Source: a virus
Reading direction: 5' to 3' (one strand)
DNA: 56,998 nt
Virus record (IMG/VR): IMGVR_UViG_3300021959_000045
Location: 1-56,998 of that record
Shown here: piece after piece, positions 51,933 through 56,998 of the stretch
Layout: every line of letters begins with the position of its first letter
How positions within the stretch are numbered: position 1 is the stretch's first letter
The notes under the pieces: model-generated
The model's database searches: none
Told to the model about the DNA's origin: nothing
What the model saw: only the letters and a program-made list of their open reading frames with translations
Program-made: the position numbers and the translations under genes

Positions 51933-52627
51933 TATTTTATTCCCATCCATTCTTTTGTCATTATGTAGTCACGCACAAAGTCGCTGCGTACAATATCTTC
52001 CCATCCAAATGATATTATACTAAAATGCCTCATATTGTCAAGTATTTGTAAAAAAGTATTTACGCCCTGTTTATCTTTCTCTTGTTTAAAATCCGATTGA
52101 TGATAATCACCACACAAAATAATTTTGGTGGCTTGACCAATTCTTGTAATTACAGAATCTAATTCGTGGAAGTTTAGATTTTGCATTTCATCAACGATGA
52201 TAATGCAGTTGTCATATGTGACACCACGGATATAAGAAGTGGAGTCAAATGCGATGTAGTTATTGTGAGATAGTTTTTCATATGCTTTCATATCATCAAA
52301 CAACTCTGAACATATTGCACGATACGGGCCGGTGAACGCATCAAGTTTGTCTTCTAATGTGCCTGGCAAATATCCCACTTCTCTCGTAGGAACGACACTG
52401 CGGATGATTTGTACTTTATCGTAAGGTGTGGATTTGTCCATAACCTCTTCGAGGGCGAGGTATAGTGCGATGAAGGTTTTTCCTGTTCCAGCGGTACCTG
52501 TGAGAGCAAGATGGTCACCTTCCCTCCAGGCAGAAAATACTTTTTTTTGTTTTTCGGTTATTGGATCAACAGTAATTAGATTGTCCAACCGAATATTCAT
52601 TTGTTCAGTTTGCTTCTGTTGTTTCAT
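51932..52627 (-). CDS. phoH: PhoH-like P-loop ATPase
   Basis: 231 residues. Walker A GTAGTGKT at 44-51, Walker B IIIVDEMQN at 142-150, and the family motifs VVPTREVGYLPG and GDYHQSD. PhoH proteins are RNA-associated ATPases/helicases of unclear role in phages; the gene is a common marker of marine T4-like phages. It overlaps its neighbours (4 nt and 1 nt), in one operon. Confidence 0.92.
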   Translation of the reverse strand: MKQQKQTEQMNIRLDNLITVDPITEKQKKVFSAWREGDHLALTGTAGTGKTFIALYLALEEVMDKSTPYDKVQIIRSVVPTREVGYLPGTLEDKLDAFTGPYRAICSELFDDMKAYEKLSHNNYIAFDSTSYIRGVTYDNCIIIVDEMQNLNFHELDSVITRIGQATKIILCGDYHQSDFKQEKDKQGVNTFLQILDNMRHFSIISFGWEDIVRSDFVRDYIMTKEWMGIK

Positions 52628-52857
52628 GTTTTAATTGTATTGTTCTTACCAGAATTCTTCTTGATAGCTTTTAAATGGTCTTTCCAACTGTCTGGAGTTT
52701 TAGATAGTGACGATGTTGTGGTACGAACAATTTTCATAGCTTGAAGGTGGACTTGTTCCCATTCTCCCAATTTAACCAGTTCTTCTTTCTCAGCAATTTT
52801 AAGAAACATTTCTTTAATCTCGCCGGTCTTCATATTTTTCATATCGTATGTTGGCAT
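52624..52857 (-). CDS. FmdB-like small protein lacking the zinc site
   Basis: 77 residues. The N-terminus MPTYDMKNMKTGEIKEMF has the FmdB/zinc-ribbon outline (MPTYxxx..C..CG), but none of the cysteines remain. The C-terminal half is helical and basic (SLSKTPDSWKDHLKAIKKNS), as in related phage proteins. It overlaps phoH by 4 nt. Function unknown; perhaps a PhoH partner. Confidence 0.65.
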   Translation of the reverse strand: MPTYDMKNMKTGEIKEMFLKIAEKEELVKLGEWEQVHLQAMKIVRTTTSSLSKTPDSWKDHLKAIKKNSGKNNTIKT

Positions 52858-52873
52858 AATAATTTCCTAATAA

Positions 52874-52891
52874 GGCACCCCGTAGGGTGCC
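52874..52891 (-). terminator. Hairpin GGCACCC-CGTA-GGGTGCC
   Basis: Perfect 7-bp stem in the gap after the 52-aa gene on the minus strand. Only a weak T-rich tail follows (TTATTAGG), so it may be an attenuator or processing hairpin before the FmdB-phoH unit. Confidence 0.5.
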
Positions 52892-52903
52892 CGATAGATA
52901 GGA

Positions 52904-53062
52904 TCACCCCCTAATAACTTGTTGTATAGCAGCTTCTAAAAATGCTTGTTTTTTTTGCATCTTATATGCTGCTTCTGATTTCCCTTTTTTGTTTAACTTA
53001 TGGATATAATGTCCAAGGTCTCTAGAATCTTTTTTAAGTCTTTCAATTTGATTTGCTACCAT
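52904..53062 (-). CDS. Small helical basic protein (52 aa)
   Basis: ATG at 53062 with a strong AAGGAG ribosome site, stop at 52904. The sequence is Lys-rich and helical: MVANQIERLKKDSRDLGHYI, then AAYKMQKKQAFLEAAIQQVI. Probably a nucleic-acid- or protein-binding small factor. Confidence 0.7.
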   Translation of the reverse strand: MVANQIERLKKDSRDLGHYIHKLNKKGKSEAAYKMQKKQAFLEAAIQQVIRG

Positions 53063-53098
53063 AGGCAGTCTCCTTTATCTAGTTGTTGGGAAACATAA

Positions 53099-53536
53099 CT
53101 AAGTTGAGATTAAATCTGGTAAGGCCTCCTTAATTAAATTTTCTGTTAATCCTTTCACAAGTGGTTTTTTATTGATCATAGACACCAAGAGTTTGGCATC
53201 TTCTGGGTGTACTGATTCACAAAGTTCAATGAACATCTTTTCTCTTCTTAACGCATTAAGAGTTTCACTTTCTCTCAAACCTTTTACAAAATATTTTAAT
53301 TTTCTATGTTGTTTGAGTAAAGTGGAAGGAACGGATTCTTCTTTATTTGGAGTGTAAGGCACACTGCCAGCTGGAAGATTCCATTGAATTTTAGGATCAA
53401 ATGTGCCTTGTAAAATATCTCTTACAGGCACTATATTATTTTCTTGCAAGACTTTGATTTTGTCTTTTCGTGTTTTAGCAGAAGATACCTTACTCAATAT
53501 CTCAAATACTTCTAGTTTTTTCATAGTAATTGCCAT
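53099..53536 (-). CDS. Conserved phage hypothetical (DUF6433-like)
   Basis: 145 residues. EVFEILSKVSSAKTRKDKIK, ILQGTFDPKIQWNLPAG and the start of the C-terminal helices (FVKGLRESETLNALRREKMF) resemble the DUF6433 family of marine T4-like phages, whose function is unknown. Its promoter is a perfect sigma-70 consensus (see 53566-53594), which suggests early, strong expression. Confidence 0.75.
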   Translation of the reverse strand: MAITMKKLEVFEILSKVSSAKTRKDKIKVLQENNIVPVRDILQGTFDPKIQWNLPAGSVPYTPNKEESVPSTLLKQHRKLKYFVKGLRESETLNALRREKMFIELCESVHPEDAKLLVSMINKKPLVKGLTENLIKEALPDLIST

Positions 53537-53565
53537 ATACTATTATCCCTGGCCAGTTAAGCTTC

Positions 53566-53594
53566 ATTATACACATAATAAACTTGATTGTCAA
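53566..53594 (-). promoter_or_regulatory. Consensus sigma-70 promoter (TTGACA-17-TATAAT)
   Basis: TTGACA at 53589-53594, a 17-bp spacer and TATAAT at 53566-53571 on the minus strand, between two genes. Transcription would begin near 53559, 23 nt before the ATG at 53536. Confidence 0.9.
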
Positions 53595-53598
53595 GTTA

Positions 53599-54261
53599 TC
53601 ATGATGTTTCTCTTTTAATCCATTTTTTAGCGACTGGTTTGGTTGGTTCCTTTTCAGTAAACTTTTTAGCCCACTTATACCCTTGTTGGGTACCAGCCTT
53701 CCAATTTGCACCGTCACTATTATCTAGGACAATAAAATTCTTACCAAAATGCCCCTGAAACTTTCCAATATTGTTCTGAACTGCGCCCCACATTTTTGCG
53801 ACTTCATCATCAGGAAGTGACCTAGAACGGGCCCTATTCCTCGCCAAGGCGGTTTCTTTGTCAGTGTTGACGAATATCATTGCGGTGTCGTAACCAAGTC
53901 TCTGTAACTCCACAGACTGTTTCTTAATCTTGTCATAATCTCTACCAGTACCGTCGATCACGATACCCAAACGACCTTTAAGGTAGAGTTCTTGTTTCTT
54001 ACCAGTGAGTGTTTTTGCTCGGCCACGCAGTTCTTGACCTTGGACAGAAAAGATGTTTTCGGGGTCCATTTCTAGACCTGCTTTTTTCATAGCGTTCTCG
54101 AAAGCATCATCGGAGTTCACTACACGCATACCCAATGCCGTGAGTGCGGTCTGACCGACGATAAAAGATTTGCCTGAACCAGGCCCGCCTGCGAGAAAGA
54201 TTGCTTTGAAGATTGCGGGGTCATTAACCCCTTCGTCGAGGAATTGTTTAAATTTGATCAT
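53599..54261 (-). CDS. P-loop kinase (zeta/polynucleotide-kinase-like)
   Basis: 220 residues. Walker A GGPGSGKS at 25-32, a short lid, VIDGTGRDYDKIKKQSVELQ and the Arg-rich RNRARSRSLPDDEV segment. It is close to the AAA_33/zeta-type kinases of phages. The substrate could be a nucleotide, RNA end or sugar. The C-terminus is Lys-rich. It overlaps the GIY-YIG-like gene by 14 nt. Confidence 0.75.
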   Translation of the reverse strand: MIKFKQFLDEGVNDPAIFKAIFLAGGPGSGKSFIVGQTALTALGMRVVNSDDAFENAMKKAGLEMDPENIFSVQGQELRGRAKTLTGKKQELYLKGRLGIVIDGTGRDYDKIKKQSVELQRLGYDTAMIFVNTDKETALARNRARSRSLPDDEVAKMWGAVQNNIGKFQGHFGKNFIVLDNSDGANWKAGTQQGYKWAKKFTEKEPTKPVAKKWIKRETS

Positions 54262-54670
54262 GTGTTAAATGTTTTGCGTGAATCTTGCAACCTATGAAAC
54301 TGTTATAGTATTTATCATTTAATAGAACATCATATTCGAATTGAAGTTTAGCTTCGTAATAAGAACAGTCGCCCTTTGTTCTACATAATTTTAAAATTAC
54401 TCTATTATATATGTCTTCTCCGTTCTTAACAACGTTTTCTTTTAAAAGGTCGTTAGACCCATAGTAGGAGCGCCAATCACTCTCTACGAGCGTTCTCTTG
54501 CGCCTCCTGCGGGTTTTAGTCACCGGCAGTATCTTAGACCTCCAAAAAAACTTTTTACCGATATACTTCATGCCAGTGGTTTTTTCTTCTATTTCATACA
54601 CAAAACCCACCAAAGAGTTGAGTTCCTCTTCGGTGGGTTCATAAGATTTGTTCTGAAAATACCAAGTCAT
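54248..54670 (-). CDS. GIY-YIG-like endonuclease protein
   Basis: 140 residues from the ATG at 54670; a GTG in the same frame at 54700 is weaker and would overlap the zinc-ribbon gene. FVYEIEEKTTGMKYIGKKFF resembles the 'Y.....tg.kYIGk' core of GIY-YIG proteins; ESDWRSYYGSNDLLKENVVK and DCSYYEAKLQFEYDVL follow. The catalytic site is not fully clear. Such proteins in phages can be DNA-cleaving or modified enzymes; a homing role is possible. Confidence 0.6.
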   Translation of the reverse strand: MTWYFQNKSYEPTEEELNSLVGFVYEIEEKTTGMKYIGKKFFWRSKILPVTKTRRRRKRTLVESDWRSYYGSNDLLKENVVKNGEDIYNRVILKLCRTKGDCSYYEAKLQFEYDVLLNDKYYNSFIGCKIHAKHLTHDQI

Positions 54671-54681
54671 GGTATTATATA

Positions 54682-54822
54682 TCAGTCTGCTATAGTCCAC
54701 TCTTCATTAACATCTTCCCCGCACATAGGACAATTGCATGGAAGTTCGTCTTCACCGAAAACTTTCAATTCGCAGACACATTCGCAAGACGGACATTCTA
54801 GAGTATAGTTATACTCTTCCAT
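54682..54822 (-). CDS. Mini zinc-ribbon protein coupled to nrdJ (46 aa)
   Basis: ATG at 54822 overlaps the nrdJ stop (TAATG), stop at 54682. Six Cys: CPSCECVC in the N-terminal half and CNCPMC in the C-terminal half, so two C-x2-C sites that could bind zinc or form a redox pair. Very acidic. Coupling to nrdJ suggests a small electron donor or regulator of the reductase, but this is inference. Confidence 0.7.
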   Translation of the reverse strand: MEEYNYTLECPSCECVCELKVFGEDELPCNCPMCGEDVNEEWTIAD

Positions 54823-56756
54823 TATGCGATCTCACAGAAACCAGCTGCGCAAGCTAGTTCTTGAGATCCTACCGTCATATCACTCATTTCATATTCTGAA
54901 AGTTCTAACCAATTAATATTTTTAGGCATACGAGATAACATGTCTTTATACTCTGGTTCAGAACAGTCCTGATATGGAGCCTGTTTGTAAGTGTGTTCAG
55001 AGAAAGGTAAGAATGACACGCCAGACATATAATCAAAATTAGCATAAACCCAAGCACCCACTTCCATCCACTCGTTTTCTTTCACAGAGATCGTCACAGA
55101 TGGTTTGTGCTCACACCAGTGTTTCTGATAGACCAACCACATTTCCAGTTGTTCGATAGCAGTCATATCGGTGCGGAACACGGCACTCTTGTCTACCTTG
55201 ACAGGAAACGAAAACACAGAAGTGTGTGAGGGATTCATCTGATCGTCTTCAACAGGGAATCCTTTGTCAATCATAAACATCGTCAATGGATCTTTTTTGT
55301 CGCCTCGTACAGTGCGAATGTAGAACGGATTGTGTCTAGCATGAATACCTGATGCGGCATCAACTAACTGTGATACCGTACCTGACGGTTTGACACAGGT
55401 GATAGCAACACTCTGATTGATACCGAGTTTCTTAGCCATCTCAGCATTGACCTTGACTGCTTCTGCTTTCAGTTCTTCTAACAGATCTGGCAGGTTGCCC
55501 AGTTTACCATTGGTGTATTTGTTGTCCATGATACCAGTCATAGACACACCAAGCAAACGTTCCTCTTCACAGTTCTTTTTCCAAGCTTTGGAGATATACT
55601 TGAAGTTCACTAGAGAGGATTGGAACGTTCCTAGAATAGTTGCGAGACGGACTTTCTCAAGTAGCGTCTCGCGGTTATCACTCGCACGAACCACAACCTC
55701 TGATAGGTTACAGAATTCACGAGAGCGAAGAATGATCTCAGAACAAGGGTTGGTGCCAAACTCGTGGTCACCCACCTCCCTTCGACCAGACTTGATTGCT
55801 GCCATATTAGCAGACTCACGATTGAAAATACCACGTTCCCCCGATTTGGAATCGTAAAGTGCTTTCCATTCGTCCATAAAAATACCAATATCAGGTTTCT
55901 CAGTGTATGCAGCAGAGTTATTTGCGAGTGCACGATGCCCATAATCGTTCCACCACTGCCCTGCCTTAGCGTGTCTCATACGGTCATCAGAGAGGTTTGA
56001 GAGGGATATGAGGGCGCTTCTACGTACACCCCCTACTACTACTATCTCCGCAATCTTACAAACAATATCATGACACTCTACGGAAGTAAGTCTTCTCCCT
56101 GCCGCAAGTTTAAATGTCTCAACACAAAAAGTAAACAAATTCTCCAAAGGTTCAGGTCCACTCGCACGACCACCAAAGGTCTTGAGAGGAGCCCCTGATG
56201 GACGAACTTTGCTCATATCCCACTGAGGAATTTGCCCTGCATACAACAGACCAACCAATTCCTTCATTGCCTTTGCCCAACCGAGTTTGCTGTCACCTAC
56301 CACAATCGTAGTGTCGGTATCATGAAACTCATCTGCTACACTTGGCAACTGTGAGATGTGCTGGCGTTCTACCGAGAACCCAACACCAGTACCGTTCATC
56401 AGCACATAGAGGATCTCATCAAACGATGAAGGTTTGTCAACTGCGATGTATGAACAGTTATAACCAGCAATGTTCTCGCGCTTGAGTGCCTCACCCGCAG
56501 TCATCAGACAACGCATAGATGGCATGACTTTCTGTGTCAGTACTGCTTCTTCTAGTTCATTGCGGAGTTTAGCGGGTAGTTTGTATTCACAAGTATCCCA
56601 GAGATGTTCGGTAAAGAAATCAAAGTAACGCCCGATTGTTTCTTCCCACGTTTCACGCCTCCCCTTTTCTGGTAACCACCTTGAGTAACGTGACAGGTGG
56701 ATAAATTCTTGATAACTGGTTGGCAAATAATTACTGGGCATACGGGGAGACTCCAT
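54822..56756 (-). CDS. nrdJ: B12-dependent class II ribonucleoside-triphosphate reductase
   Basis: 644 residues. The thiyl-radical Cys338 lies in TNPCSEIILRS with Glu340; Cys101 and Cys349 form the redox pair. The Cys338-Cys349 distance of 11 and the C-terminal pair Cys636/Cys641 (CAAGFC) match the monomeric adenosylcobalamin enzyme of Lactobacillus. It makes dNTPs without NrdB or oxygen and depends on host or environmental B12. This is a marker of marine phages of heterotrophs. A host-type promoter at 56791-56819 drives it. Confidence 0.95.
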   Translation of the reverse strand: MESPRMPSNYLPTSYQEFIHLSRYSRWLPEKGRRETWEETIGRYFDFFTEHLWDTCEYKLPAKLRNELEEAVLTQKVMPSMRCLMTAGEALKRENIAGYNCSYIAVDKPSSFDEILYVLMNGTGVGFSVERQHISQLPSVADEFHDTDTTIVVGDSKLGWAKAMKELVGLLYAGQIPQWDMSKVRPSGAPLKTFGGRASGPEPLENLFTFCVETFKLAAGRRLTSVECHDIVCKIAEIVVVGGVRRSALISLSNLSDDRMRHAKAGQWWNDYGHRALANNSAAYTEKPDIGIFMDEWKALYDSKSGERGIFNRESANMAAIKSGRREVGDHEFGTNPCSEIILRSREFCNLSEVVVRASDNRETLLEKVRLATILGTFQSSLVNFKYISKAWKKNCEEERLLGVSMTGIMDNKYTNGKLGNLPDLLEELKAEAVKVNAEMAKKLGINQSVAITCVKPSGTVSQLVDAASGIHARHNPFYIRTVRGDKKDPLTMFMIDKGFPVEDDQMNPSHTSVFSFPVKVDKSAVFRTDMTAIEQLEMWLVYQKHWCEHKPSVTISVKENEWMEVGAWVYANFDYMSGVSFLPFSEHTYKQAPYQDCSEPEYKDMLSRMPKNINWLELSEYEMSDMTVGSQELACAAGFCEIA

Positions 56757-56790
56757 TGACTAATATGGTTTATTTTTTTATAGAGGAACT

Positions 56791-56819
56791 ATTATATATT
56801 ATTATTACAAATCAAGCAA
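56791..56819 (-). promoter_or_regulatory. Sigma-70-type promoter of nrdJ
   Basis: TTGCTT at 56814-56819, 17-bp spacer, exact TATAAT at 56791-56796 on the minus strand, in the 71-nt gap before nrdJ. Confidence 0.8.
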
Positions 56820-56827
56820 GAGATGTT

Positions 56828-56998
56828 TTAGTTATTTTCTTGCCATTCTTTTGCCGTAGTCCCTTCGGACTCGGTGGTTGCTTCACGGTAGTAGATGATC
56901 AACTCTTTCTGTTGTCTCACATACCGTCGAACCTCTTGGAAGTTCTCTGCCATCTTCTCGTATCCATCAGGAGTGAGTGCGAACACGACGAACTGTCC
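56828..56998 (-). CDS. Conserved phage hypothetical (N-terminus beyond window)
   Basis: 56 C-terminal residues are visible, entering at the right edge and ending with TAA at 56828. VVFALTPDGYEKMAENFQEV and RRYVRQQKELIIYYREATTE resemble small proteins found in marine T4-like phages. No start is in the window. Function unknown. Confidence 0.75.
   Translation of the reverse strand, partial: GQFVVFALTPDGYEKMAENFQEVRRYVRQQKELIIYYREATTESEGTTAKEWQENN

Noticed and set aside
55417-55857. Plus-strand 146-aa ORF opposite nrdJ
   Set aside because: nrdJ is certain here; the other frame has no family features.

Overview
The window is a segment of a lytic, T4-like myovirus genome, most probably from a marine phage infecting a heterotrophic bacterium. 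I recognise the T4-type tail and baseplate set (gp53, gp48, gp54/gp19-like, gp27-like, a split gp5, gp25, gp6, gp8-like, gp9-like, gp26, a tape measure), head completion gp4, ssDNA-binding gp32 and late co-activator gp33. Around them are genes typical of marine T4-like phages: PhoH, ThyX, a B12-dependent class II ribonucleotide reductase (nrdJ) and a sugar-gene cluster. No photosynthesis gene is present, and nrdJ replaces the nrdA/nrdB pair, so a non-cyanobacterial host is favoured. This is inference.

Layout. 1-26580 (minus strand) is a tail/baseplate block. It starts with a giant repetitive fibre-like protein that runs off the left edge, and continues with a 2045-aa DUF4815-type structural protein, gp8/gp9-like proteins, gp6, gp25, a three-gene gp5 module carrying two peptidoglycan hydrolases, the hub, gp53 and gp48. 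T4 late promoters (TATAAATA) stand before several of these genes. 26630-31517 (plus strand) holds gp4, a conserved protein, a tail-tube-like protein, gp26, a small overlapping ORF and the tape measure. A UUUUUUU slippery site at the gp26 stop predicts a gp26 fusion by -1 frameshift, like the G/GT chaperones of lambda. A bidirectional terminator closes this block.

31669-39521 (mostly minus) is replication, transcription and nucleotide metabolism: gp32, gp33, a sugar-nucleotide dehydrogenase, ThyX, small membrane proteins, a stand-alone sigma-70 region 4 protein and a PD-(D/E)XK nuclease. Two copies of a 17-bp palindrome stand upstream of host-type promoters here. 39514-49710 is a tightly packed operon-like island of glycosyltransferases, methyltransferases, an epimerase/dehydratase and a HAD-nucleotidyltransferase fusion. 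49726-56998 holds small basic proteins, a probable holin-endolysin pair, phoH, an FmdB-like protein, a P-loop kinase, a GIY-YIG-like protein, a mini zinc-ribbon protein and nrdJ.

Several small genes (46-56 aa) and the left-edge giant frame were found by reading the gaps directly. Coding density is very high. No gap exceeds 300 bases, and I saw no tRNA, CRISPR array or insertion sequence.
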